Source: an uncultured Acetatifactor sp. (GTDB lineage Bacteria > Bacillota > Clostridia > Lachnospirales > Lachnospiraceae). From it: 9,450 bases of DNA. The notes below the pieces were generated by a model, which saw nothing but the letters and a program-made list of their open reading frames with translations, was not told the origin of the DNA and did not search any database. Of this stretch, positions 1 to 6,278 are shown piece after piece. A program made the translations under genes and the position numbers. The DNA lies in contig CAJULV010000069.1 of NCBI GenBank assembly GCA_910587555.1, positions 1 to 9,450 of the forward strand. Reading direction: 5' to 3'. The first letter of the stretch is position 1. Every line of letters begins with the position of its first letter.

Positions 1-9
1 TGAACTCAT
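1..9 (-). CDS. 5' end of a gene running off the left edge
   Basis: An ATG at 9-7 (minus strand) is followed by two more codons (Met-Ser-Ser) before the window ends. The start is supported by a strong ribosome binding site, AAGGAGG, at 15-21 (read on the minus strand) with a five-base spacer, and by a promoter and structured leader upstream. Nothing can be said about the product. It lies downstream of the AraC-family regulator on the same strand and has its own promoter, so it may be a target of that regulator or be controlled by its leader. Confidence 0.6.
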
Positions 10-47
10 GTTTTCCTCCTTATGTTGTAACGTGAAGCTGTATTTTT

Positions 48-149
48 GAAAACACCCTGCCCTATTCGGGAACTGCCTGAACCTGTACGGTTTATCTTGA
101 AACAGCTCCCTGCGTCCTACGCCCTTTCGCCCGGAAGACAGGTGTTCTC
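48..149 (-). ncRNA. Structured 5' leader, possible cis-regulatory RNA of unknown class
   Basis: The predicted transcript from the promoter at 166-194 carries about 150 nt of leader before the left-edge gene. On the minus strand it can fold into a three-way junction. P1 pairs 149-141 with 56-48 (9 bp, one G-U). P2 pairs 139-135 with 118-114 and holds a GCGAAAGG segment. P3 pairs 110-103 with 75-68 (8 bp, one G-U) and contains a smaller AACC/GGTT hairpin (92-89 with 83-80). The junction strands include GCA at 113-111 and a ten-base purine-rich strand at 67-57. An alternative CCC/GGG pairing near 70-60 would compete with P3. There is no obvious U-rich terminator, so control of translation or stability would be more likely than attenuation. 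The overall shape recalls c-di-GMP-I riboswitches, but the conserved bases of that class are missing. A 19-codon open frame beginning at 151 overlaps the fold and lacks a good ribosome binding site. The fold is my reading by eye; the function is inference. Confidence 0.4.
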
Positions 150-165
150 ATCGTTTCTACCTATC

Positions 166-194
166 AATATATAACACTTTTCCGAATTTTACAA
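166..194 (-). promoter_or_regulatory. Sigma-70-like promoter for the left-edge gene
   Basis: TTGTAA at 194-189 and TATATT at 171-166 (minus strand) are separated by exactly 17 nt. Transcription would start near 159. The -35 box is made of the last sense codon and the stop codon of the AraC-family gene, so the promoter is packed against that gene's 3' end. Confidence 0.55.
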
Positions 195-1055
195 GATGGA
201 TTTTTTCCGGAACCGGCTGGGTGTCATCTCAAATTTCTTCCGGAACAGCCGATTGAAATTTGACAGATTGTCGAATCCCACCCGCTGCGCAATTTCCAGT
301 ATTGTCTCTTCACTGTTCCGCAGCGCGTACGCCGCCTTTTCCAGCCGATATTCTATCAGATATCCGGCAAAGCTCCTCCCCGTTGCCTCCCGAAACCACC
401 GCATAAAATGGCTCTCGCTGTATCCGCAGACATCCGCCGCGTCCCGGACGGTCAGCCGCTTGTCGTAATCCTGCTCAATCCTGGACAGTACCAGCTTCAG
501 CTTCCCCACATCCCGGTGTTCCGCGGCGTAACCCTTTTCATCCGATGCGTTCCGGAACAGCAGGGAAAACAAAAGCAGCAGGCGCCCCTTCACTCCCAGT
601 TCATACCCCGCCGGCCGTCCCGAACACAGCCCGTCGGCCGCATCCAGGCATGCCGAAATCTGCCCGTACATGGCATCCTCCTTACCGACACGGACAGGCA
701 GGCGCACCCTGCCGTTCACCATGGGCTGCAGGTATTTCTGGCTGCAGATATCGATCCCGCCTCCAAGAAACGAAATATCGAATATAATATTTTCATATTC
801 CATACTCTCATTCGGCACGCTCTGCAAGCCGTGCAGATGCCCCGGCAGGACAATATAAATATCCCCCTGCTCCGCCGTAAACATCTCGTAATCCACCTGC
901 ACAATCCCGCTTCCGCGTTTCACATAGATAATCTCCATGCTGTCCTGCCAATGAAGCGGGACAAATGAAAAATCCTTCGGAATCGTGCAGGGATACACAT
1001 TATATGCAAACATTGTATCAGAATGCCGTTTTGTCTCATAATAACCGGAACTCAT
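189..1055 (-). CDS. AraC-family transcriptional regulator with N-terminal cupin domain
   Basis: A 288-residue DNA-binding regulator. Residues about 25-95 form an AraC-type sugar-binding cupin (FVPLHWQDSMEIIYVKRGSG, then GDIYIVLPGHLHGL), which in this family binds a small effector, often a carbohydrate. Residues about 185-288 form the two helix-turn-helix domain: the first motif is LTVRDAADVCGYSESHFMRW (201-220), and the second contains ILEIAQRVGFDNLSNFNRLF followed by the family-typical FRKKFEMTPSRFR. The frame stays open to 1250, but the start at 1055 is chosen because AAAGGAGA lies just upstream (1059-1066), the cupin begins soon after, and the extra upstream residues look non-coding. The length is normal for the family. 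It is divergent from glycogen phosphorylase across a 279-bp region rich in inverted repeats, and same-strand with the left-edge gene. Control of glgP, the left-edge gene or both is inferred from position only; the effector is unknown. Confidence 0.93.
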   Translation of the reverse strand: MSSGYYETKRHSDTMFAYNVYPCTIPKDFSFVPLHWQDSMEIIYVKRGSGIVQVDYEMFTAEQGDIYIVLPGHLHGLQSVPNESMEYENIIFDISFLGGGIDICSQKYLQPMVNGRVRLPVRVGKEDAMYGQISACLDAADGLCSGRPAGYELGVKGRLLLLFSLLFRNASDEKGYAAEHRDVGKLKLVLSRIEQDYDKRLTVRDAADVCGYSESHFMRWFREATGRSFAGYLIEYRLEKAAYALRNSEETILEIAQRVGFDNLSNFNRLFRKKFEMTPSRFRKKSIL

Positions 1056-1105
1056 CTCTCTCCTTTCCCGCGCCCTCTGTCCGTTACCAATGCCATTACG
1101 AGTGT

Positions 1106-1222
1106 GGGCCAAAAGCTCATACAGACTGCATTCGATATATGCCCCCGGGACCCGCAAAACATAGAAAAAAGTCATTTTTGAGGCGTTATAGCACCACAGG
1201 GGTGCCAAAAATCTTTTGGCCC
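1106..1222. repeat. Inverted repeat pair in the araC-type/glgP intergenic region
   Basis: GGGCCAAAAG at 1106-1115 recurs as its exact reverse complement CTTTTGGCCC at 1213-1222, about 97 bp apart. The right arm overlaps a tight palindrome, GCCAAAA-ATC-TTTTGGC, at 1204-1220. Paired 10-bp sites at this spacing between divergent genes could be regulator half-sites, possibly for the neighbouring AraC-type protein, or could allow DNA looping. No T-tract follows, so it is not an intrinsic terminator. The binding role is inference. Confidence 0.4.
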
Positions 1223-1229
1223 TGACTTC

Positions 1230-1250
1230 ATGATAATAGAATAGTATCAT
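1230..1250. promoter_or_regulatory. Possible operator: inverted repeat ATGATA-N9-TATCAT
   Basis: A six-base inverted repeat with a nine-base spacer lies upstream of the glgP start in an AT-rich stretch. Its size and position would suit a protein-binding site near the glgP promoter. AT-rich DNA gives such repeats by chance fairly often, so support is weak. Confidence 0.25.
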
Positions 1251-1302
1251 ATATTAATTGCATTATACAAGCATTCTTTCCGTAAATATGGTAAAAATAA
1301 GA

Positions 1303-1308
1303 TATATT
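1303..1308 (+). promoter_or_regulatory. Possible -10 element of glgP
   Basis: TATATT lies 27 bp before the glgP start codon. No good -35 hexamer is found at 16-18 bp upstream (the best is CCGTAA). A weak -35 would fit an activator-dependent promoter, which AraC-family proteins often serve, but the assignment is tentative. The rest of the 1056-1334 gap holds the inverted repeats listed separately and no convincing small gene. Confidence 0.3.
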
Positions 1309-1334
1309 GATGAAACCGAAAGGAGACCTTAGAC

Positions 1335-3596
1335 ATGACGGAAACGGAAATCGCATTAAACGAATACTGCAAAAAAGACATTGCCCACTGCACATATGAG
1401 GAACTGTATACAGCCCTGCTCCACATCGTGGAAGCGGAAAGCCAAAAGCGCCTCTATGCCGTAAAGGGACGGAAACTCTACTACATTTCCGCTGAATTCC
1501 TCATCGGAAAGCTGCTGAGCAACAACCTGATTAACCTGGGCCTCTATGACGATGTAAAGGCATGCCTGGAAGCCCACGGAAAGTCCATGGCCCGGCTGGA
1601 AGAGGTTGAGCCGGAACCCAGCCTCGGCAACGGCGGCCTGGGACGTCTGGCAGCATGTTTCCTGGATTCCATTGCCACCTTAAACCTCCCCGGCGACGGC
1701 ATCGGACTCCGGTATCACTGCGGGCTCTTCCGTCAGAATTTCACGGAAAATTTTCAGAATGAGACACCCGATTTCTGGCTGGGCAGCCATGACTGGGCAG
1801 AGAAAACCGCCAAAACCTATCCCGTATCCCTGGCAGGAAAACCATATACCGCAAGGCTTTACCGGATTGCCGTCACCGGCTATGAGGGGCGCACCAATTA
1901 TCTGAACCTGTTCGATCTGGACACCGTGGAGCAGTCCGTTATCCGGGACGGCATCCGTTTCGACAAGACAGATATCGGGAAGAACCTTACCCTGTTCCTC
2001 TACCCCGACGACAGCGATGATGCCGGACGCCTCCTTCGGATTTACCAGCAGTATCTGATGGTCAGCGCAGGGGCGCAGCTGATCCTCGAGGAATGCCTGG
2101 AGCGGGGCAGCAATCTCCATAACCTCCACGAATATGCCGCCATCCAGATTAACGACACGCACCCTTCCATGGTCATACCGGAACTCATCCGGCTGCTGTG
2201 CGAAAAAGACATTGCCTTCGAGGAAGCCGTTGAAATCGTCACCAAAACCTGCGCTTATACAAATCACACCATTTTGGCGGAAGCTCTGGAAAAATGGCCG
2301 AAACACTATCTGGAGCAGGTAGTTCCGCAGCTGGTACCCATCATCGAAGAGCTGGATACGCTGGCGCGCAGCCAGGGCAGCGACTCCTCCACCGCCATCA
2401 TAGACTCTGACAATGTAGTCCACATGGCCCATATGGATATCCACTTTACCCACAGCACCAACGGCGTGGCCGCGCTGCACACGGAAATCCTGAAAAACAG
2501 TGAACTGAACCATTTTTACCGGCTCTACCCGGAAAAATTCAATAATAAGACCAATGGCATCACCTTCCGCAGATGGCTTCTGAAATGTAATCCGGAACTG
2601 GCCGCCTTCATCGAAAGCCTCATCGGGCCCGACTTTAAAAAAGATGCCTCCCGGCTGGAGAGGCTGGCGGATTTCGCGGAGGACGAAGCCGTATTAAAGC
2701 AGTTGTCCGCCATCAAGCGGAACAACAAATCCGCCCTGGCAAAGTGGCTGGAACACACCCAAAATATCACCGTGAACCCCGACAGCCTTTTCGCCATCCA
2801 GTCCAAGCGGCTGCACGAGTACAAGCGGCAGCAACTGAATCTCCTGTACCTGGTTCACCAGTACTTTGAGATTAAGGCCGGCCATCTGCCCCCGGCGCCT
2901 CTCACCGCGGTCTTCGGCGCAAAGGCGGCTCCGGCTTACATTATAGCCAAGGACATCATCCACGCGCTGCTGGTGCTGTCAAAGGTTATCGCCGCAGATG
3001 CGGAAGTGTCCGGATGGCTGCAAATCGCCTTCATCGAAAACTACAACGTCACCGCCGCGGAGAAAATGATTCCCGCCTGTGACCTGTCGGAGCAGATCAG
3101 CCTTGCCTCCAAGGAAGCCTCCGGCACCGGAAACATGAAATTCATGCTGAACGGCGCCCTGACGCTGGGGACCATGGACGGTGCAAATGTGGAGATAGCC
3201 GAGGCAGTCGGCAATGACAATATCTATATATTCGGCCAGAGCAGCTCCCAGGTAATCCGCCGGTACGGCAACGGCAGCTATATCGCCCGGGAATGGTATG
3301 AAATCGACCCTAATATACGCAGAGCCGTTGATTTCCTGACGTCAGAAAAAATGCTTGCCTGTGGCAGCGCAGAGCATCTGGGCCGTCTGCAGAACGAGCT
3401 GATCCACAAGGACTGGTTCCAGACGCTGCCGGACTTCAACGCCTATGTTGTCCGCAAAAACCAGGCCCTTGCCGACTACGCCGGAAACCCTCTCGACTGG
3501 GCAAAGCGTACACTGCTGAATATCAGCAAGGCCGGCTTCTTCTCTTCCGACCGCACCATAGCGGAATACAACAGCGATATCTGGCATCTGGGATAA
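1335..3596 (+). CDS. glgP: Glycogen/starch (alpha-glucan) phosphorylase
   Basis: A 753-residue cytoplasmic, pyridoxal-phosphate-dependent enzyme of family GT35. It releases glucose-1-phosphate from the non-reducing ends of alpha-1,4-glucans using inorganic phosphate. Visible family motifs are EPSLGNGGLGRLAACFLDS (94-112), IQINDTHPS (270-278), TNHTIL (309-314), NKTNGITFRRWL (404-415), KRLHEYKRQ (491-499), and the cofactor segment EASGTGNMKFMLNGAL starting at 594, where K602 should carry the PLP. It is shorter than the roughly 800-residue E. coli and animal enzymes, mainly at the N-terminus; I believe this length is normal for the clostridial subgroup. The start is supported by AAAGGAGA with a nine-base spacer and by close agreement with the family's N-terminus. 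No glgA, glgB, glgC or malQ homologue lies in the window, so the gene looks monocistronic. It is divergent from an AraC-type regulator that may control it. No frameshift or missing catalytic residue is seen. Confidence 0.97.
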   Translation: MTETEIALNEYCKKDIAHCTYEELYTALLHIVEAESQKRLYAVKGRKLYYISAEFLIGKLLSNNLINLGLYDDVKACLEAHGKSMARLEEVEPEPSLGNGGLGRLAACFLDSIATLNLPGDGIGLRYHCGLFRQNFTENFQNETPDFWLGSHDWAEKTAKTYPVSLAGKPYTARLYRIAVTGYEGRTNYLNLFDLDTVEQSVIRDGIRFDKTDIGKNLTLFLYPDDSDDAGRLLRIYQQYLMVSAGAQLILEECLERGSNLHNLHEYAAIQINDTHPSMVIPELIRLLCEKDIAFEEAVEIVTKTCAYTNHTILAEALEKWPKHYLEQVVPQLVPIIEELDTLARSQGSDSSTAIIDSDNVVHMAHMDIHFTHSTNGVAALHTEILKNSELNHFYRLYPEKFNNKTNGITFRRWLLKCNPELAAFIESLIGPDFKKDASRLERLADFAEDEAVLKQLSAIKRNNKSALAKWLEHTQNITVNPDSLFAIQSKRLHEYKRQQLNLLYLVHQYFEIKAGHLPPAPLTAVFGAKAAPAYIIAKDIIHALLVLSKVIAADAEVSGWLQIAFIENYNVTAAEKMIPACDLSEQISLASKEASGTGNMKFMLNGALTLGTMDGANVEIAEAVGNDNIYIFGQSSSQVIRRYGNGSYIAREWYEIDPNIRRAVDFLTSEKMLACGSAEHLGRLQNELIHKDWFQTLPDFNAYVVRKNQALADYAGNPLDWAKRTLLNISKAGFFSSDRTIAEYNSDIWHLG

Positions 3597-3607
3597 ACGC
3601 AAAATGG

Positions 3608-3636
3608 CACAGTCCCCGTAAAGTCCACGGGGGCTG
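3608..3636 (+). terminator. Stem-loop after glgP, terminator-like without a U-tract
   Basis: ACAGTCCCCGT at 3608-3618 pairs with ACGGGGGCTGT at 3626-3636 over 11 bp (one G-U) with a seven-base loop, 12 bp beyond the glgP stop codon. The stem is strong and well placed to end the glgP message or protect its 3' end. The bases that follow (CTGAACCG) are not a U-tract, so efficient intrinsic termination is uncertain. Confidence 0.5.
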
Positions 3637-3666
3637 TCTGAACCGTTACAAATTTTCAAAACCGCC

Positions 3667-3695
3667 TTGACAACACACCCCTTTTTCACTATACT
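3667..3695 (+). promoter_or_regulatory. Near-consensus sigma-70-type promoter
   Basis: A perfect -35 box TTGACA (3667-3672), a 17-bp spacer and a TATACT -10 box (3690-3695) make this the best plus-strand promoter in the window. The predicted transcription start is near 3702. That leaves a leader of only about 20 nt before the AUU start proposed at 3722, with a ribosome binding site in between. Confidence 0.8.
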
Positions 3696-3721
3696 GAAAA
3701 TGTGAATCGGGGAGGGCACCC

Positions 3722-4288
3722 ATTACTAAAAACGGCATTCACTTTTTCATCAGTCAATTTACAGCAAAGGGGATGATACCCATCGAAAAAAACATTCTTG
3801 TTGTAGACCAAGAGGGAAACGAATATGAAGCGACCTGGCCGAAAAGAGCCAGAGGTCTTGTAAAGAACGGCAGGGCACGCTTCCTATCTGAAAACAAGAT
3901 ATGCCTTGCGTGTCCGCCGAATACAAATTTGGAGGATAACGAGATGACAGATATCGAGGCGAAGAAAACGGTTATTGAAATGGGCCAGAGCCATGGGGCG
4001 CCCGGAAACACGGAAGCCGGTTCCGATGCGGCAGAGACAATCAATGTGGCGTATATTTTGCGGCAGATTAAGGCGATTCAGGATGAAACGGCTTACCTGC
4101 ACGGTGTGATTGAGGGACTGAACAAAATGTCCGACGGAGACAGCGGAGGGGCTGGAGCGCCGGGGAACATTCTGGGGCAGTCAAAGGCGCAGGCGCTGGG
4201 CGACGTGGCACGCTGCAGGGAAAACACCAATCAGCAGCTGCTGAGTTTTTACATTAACGTTTACAATGATATGACATCTCAGAAATAA
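3722..4288 (+). CDS. Conserved clostridial-type hypothetical protein, probable AUU start
   Basis: A small soluble protein of 188 residues if translation starts at ATT 3722, or 171 from the first ATG at 3773. GGAGGG at 3711-3716 sits five bases before the ATT, and the promoter start near 3702 fits this exactly. The ATG at 3773 directly abuts its only purine-rich run (AAAGGGG), leaving no spacer. The frame between the two is open. Residues about 22-72 form a compact segment (EKNILVVDQEGNEYEATWPK, then RARGLVKNGRARF and CLACPP) that I recall at the N-terminus of many clostridial hypothetical proteins. An acidic, Gly-rich linker follows (about 73-105), then helical segments (about 106-135 and 150-185) ending in RENTNQQLLSFYINVYNDM. 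There is no signal peptide or membrane segment. The two conserved cysteines (CLAC) might bind metal, but two are too few for a zinc finger within the monomer. The gene is monocistronic, between its own promoter and terminator. Function is unknown. Confidence 0.8.
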   Translation: MTKNGIHFFISQFTAKGMIPIEKNILVVDQEGNEYEATWPKRARGLVKNGRARFLSENKICLACPPNTNLEDNEMTDIEAKKTVIEMGQSHGAPGNTEAGSDAAETINVAYILRQIKAIQDETAYLHGVIEGLNKMSDGDSGGAGAPGNILGQSKAQALGDVARCRENTNQQLLSFYINVYNDMTSQK

Positions 4289-4298
4289 AGAAACTATG

Positions 4299-4340
4299 AA
4301 TATCCGCTGGAGCAACACGCTTCAGCGGATATTTTTATTT
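4299..4340 (+). terminator. Strong intrinsic terminator
   Basis: A 15-bp stem (4299-4313 with 4319-4333, one G-U pair) with an AACAC loop runs directly into TTTTTATTT. It begins 10 bp after the stop codon of the hypothetical gene. The same hairpin lies about 60 bp beyond the end of the convergent exporter operon. Read on the minus strand it lacks a good U-tract, so it would at most be a weak stop for that operon. Confidence 0.9.
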
Positions 4341-4392
4341 CCCTGTCCCCGGTATTCCGGAACCTTCTGCCTTAACGGTAAATGATCAATGC

Positions 4393-6183
4393 TTACACAT
4401 AATACTGTCTCTGTGCCTCCCACATTTCCCGGTACAGCCCGTCTTCCCGGGAAGCCAGCTCCTCATGGCAGCCGTCCTCCACGATATTTCCTCCCTGCAG
4501 TACCAGAATACGGTCGCAGAAACGGCAGCTGGACAGGCGATGGGAAATGAACATTGCCAGCTTTCCCTCCACCAGCGTCCCGAATTTCTCATATATCCCG
4601 CTCTCCGCCAGGGGGTCCAGTGCAGCTGTGGGTTCATCCAGTATCACCATGGGAGCGTCCTTGTACAGCGCCCGGGCAATGGCTATCTTCTGCCCCTCCC
4701 CTCCGGACACCTCAATGCCCTCTTCCTCCAGGTCACGGCGAAGAGGCGTGTTGATCCCGGTGATCCCGACGCCGATTTTATCAATGGCCTTCCGGATTCC
4801 CTCCTCGTCAGCCTGTCCGTTCAGTGCGATATTTTCGCCCAGGGAGGCCGCAAAAATCCGGTAATCCTGAAATACCACCGCCAGAAAGCCCATATATTCC
4901 TCTCTCCCGATTTCACGGATGTCCGTCCCATCCAGAAGAATTCTTCCCTCAGAAGGCTCGTAGAGACGGCAAATCAGCTTGATCAGGGTAGACTTGCCGC
5001 AGCCATTTTCTCCCACCAGCGCCACGCGTTCCGTTCCGGATAGCCGTAAATTCACATGCTCCAGCACCATCCTCCCGGTGCCCGGATACGCGAAGGAGAC
5101 ATCTTCGAACTCCAATATGTGACTCTGCTGCCGCTTCACATGCCCGGTTCCGGAAGCGTCCCCACCAGCGGCAGCCTCCAGCCGAAACATCACCTGCTGC
5201 CTGGTACAGTCGCTGTACAGCCCGCTGACAGTGCCGACAAGCTGACGTATGGATTCCAGCAGCTGCTGCACCACGCCCGCATACCATATGATACTTCCCA
5301 CTCCCAGCCTGCCGGCCATGGCCACCGCGCTTACCGTCAGATAAATCATGCCGCTGATGGCTATGGAGGAAATGTCTCCCGCAAGCGCCGGCTTTAATTC
5401 CAGGCGGTTCATATGGATACCTAATTCATCGAATCCGGCGATATGCTTTCTCTCCTCCTTCATTATGGTATCCTGCATGCCGTAGAGACGGATATGCTTT
5501 CCCATGGGATAGCAGCCAATCACCGCGTTTGTCAGGTACATTGCCACCTTGTTCAGCCTCACGATTTCCTCCATAAGCCGCACCGAACTCTCCGCATTCC
5601 GCTTCCGCTGCCAGACAATATAACCTGTGGAGGCAATAATCAGCACGAACAATCCCAATATCAGCATTCCCGCCAGGAAAGCAGTCTCTCCCAGCCCCTT
5701 CACGATGCCGAGCAGCTGCAGGAAGGAGACAACGGCAACAGACACGGAGAAAAAGCCTTTTCCAATCTCATAGGTTTTGCCCAATATCATCATGCTCAAA
5801 TTGTAGACATTGTCATTCTGCCTGACCTGCTCAACAGTCTCTACATAGCCTTCCTTTTCCAGATGCCAGTACGGCACCGCGAATACCTGCTTCACCACAT
5901 ATTGGCGGTATCTGTAATGCAGGCGCATCTGCCGGTAATCCTTATGCCGGACAACCGCCATCCTGAAATAATGCAGAATCCCGTAAGCCAGAACCATAAC
6001 CGCCGTTGTCGTAAGGACGGCTTTCATCCCCGCCCCGGCTGCCAGCCGATTCAATACGGTGGAAGAAATCAGCAGCACGCCGAAGCCCTCCAGCGTCTCC
6101 AGAAGCGCTGCCAACAGCAGCACCGGATACAGCCCCCTGTCCATTCTGCCGAAAAATGACAGCACACTTTTAATCTGTTTCAT
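4393..6183 (-). CDS. ABC exporter, fused permease/ATPase (second of a pair)
   Basis: A 596-residue half-transporter of the type I ABC exporter fold. The N-terminal membrane domain (about 15-320) has roughly six hydrophobic segments, near 19-42, 54-72, 141-162, 166-190, 271-290 and 293-312. The ATPase domain (about 355-596) has Walker A GENGCGKST (391-399), Q-loop Gln439, signature VSGGEGQ (492-498), Walker B MVILDE (512-517, catalytic Glu517), the D-loop ALDP and the switch His548. All key residues are intact. There is no N-terminal C39 peptidase domain, so it should not itself cleave leader peptides. The start is fixed by GGAGG at 6189-6193 with a five-base spacer. It lies 83 bp downstream of a second exporter gene on the same strand, and the two share the run YKDAP and a near-identical Walker B to D-loop stretch, which suggests a heterodimer. 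The context with a GHKL kinase suggests peptide export, but the substrate is unknown. Confidence 0.93.
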   Translation of the reverse strand: MKQIKSVLSFFGRMDRGLYPVLLLAALLETLEGFGVLLISSTVLNRLAAGAGMKAVLTTTAVMVLAYGILHYFRMAVVRHKDYRQMRLHYRYRQYVVKQVFAVPYWHLEKEGYVETVEQVRQNDNVYNLSMMILGKTYEIGKGFFSVSVAVVSFLQLLGIVKGLGETAFLAGMLILGLFVLIIASTGYIVWQRKRNAESSVRLMEEIVRLNKVAMYLTNAVIGCYPMGKHIRLYGMQDTIMKEERKHIAGFDELGIHMNRLELKPALAGDISSIAISGMIYLTVSAVAMAGRLGVGSIIWYAGVVQQLLESIRQLVGTVSGLYSDCTRQQVMFRLEAAAGGDASGTGHVKRQQSHILEFEDVSFAYPGTGRMVLEHVNLRLSGTERVALVGENGCGKSTLIKLICRLYEPSEGRILLDGTDIREIGREEYMGFLAVVFQDYRIFAASLGENIALNGQADEEGIRKAIDKIGVGITGINTPLRRDLEEEGIEVSGGEGQKIAIARALYKDAPMVILDEPTAALDPLAESGIYEKFGTLVEGKLAMFISHRLSSCRFCDRILVLQGGNIVEDGCHEELASREDGLYREMWEAQRQYYV

Positions 6184-6222
6184 TTCTGCCTCCTAATTTC
6201 GCGCCTTTCATTCCCAAGGCCT

Positions 6223-6278
6223 CGTACGCCTTCGCGGCTTTCCCGGTTTCGCCGCCTCGCCGCGGCTCATCCGGTTTC
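6223..6278 (-). repeat. Imperfect 28-bp tandem duplication across the exporter stop codon
   Basis: On the minus strand, GAAACCGG-NNNN-GCCGCG occurs at 6278 and again 28 bp later at 6250, with weaker similarity in the rest of the unit. The first copy contains the last codons and the stop of the upstream exporter. The second lies in the 83-bp gap before the next exporter. The segment is GC-rich and can form short GCCGC/GCGGC hairpins. It may affect message stability or coupling between the two genes, or may simply be a local duplication. Confidence 0.5.

Noticed and set aside
48..149. c-di-GMP-I (GEMM) riboswitch
   Set aside because: A GAAA loop and a GGACGCA stretch occur in a similar order, but the GGCAA/UUGCC closing elements and the GCAAAG junction of that class are missing.
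48..149. T-box leader
   Set aside because: No AGGGUGGNACCGCG antiterminator motif and no terminator hairpin with a U-tract before the start codon.
92..151. 19-codon upstream ORF in the leader (minus strand)
   Set aside because: No convincing ribosome binding site, and its codons overlap the stems of the fold. Kept only as an alternative explanation.
408..968. 186-codon plus-strand open frame opposite the AraC-type gene
   Set aside because: Antisense shadow of a well-supported regulator.
1056..1250. N-terminal extension of the AraC-type protein
   Set aside because: The frame is open, but the good ribosome binding site at 1059-1066 and the family's normal length favour the start at 1055; the extra residues do not resemble the family.
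1311..1324. CcpA cre site before glgP (TGAAACCG...)
   Set aside because: Only the left half matches the consensus; the right half does not.
1680..2513. 277-codon minus-strand open frame within glgP
   Set aside because: Lies wholly opposite strongly conserved glgP codons and has no recognisable domain; it is a shadow frame.
3773..3775. ATG as start of the hypothetical protein
   Set aside because: Its purine-rich run directly abuts the ATG, whereas an ATT 51 bases upstream has a properly spaced site and matching promoter. It remains possible as an internal or alternative start.
5443..6159. 238-codon plus-strand open frame opposite the exporter
   Set aside because: His/Gln-rich composition typical of an antisense shadow, with no ribosome binding site or domain.
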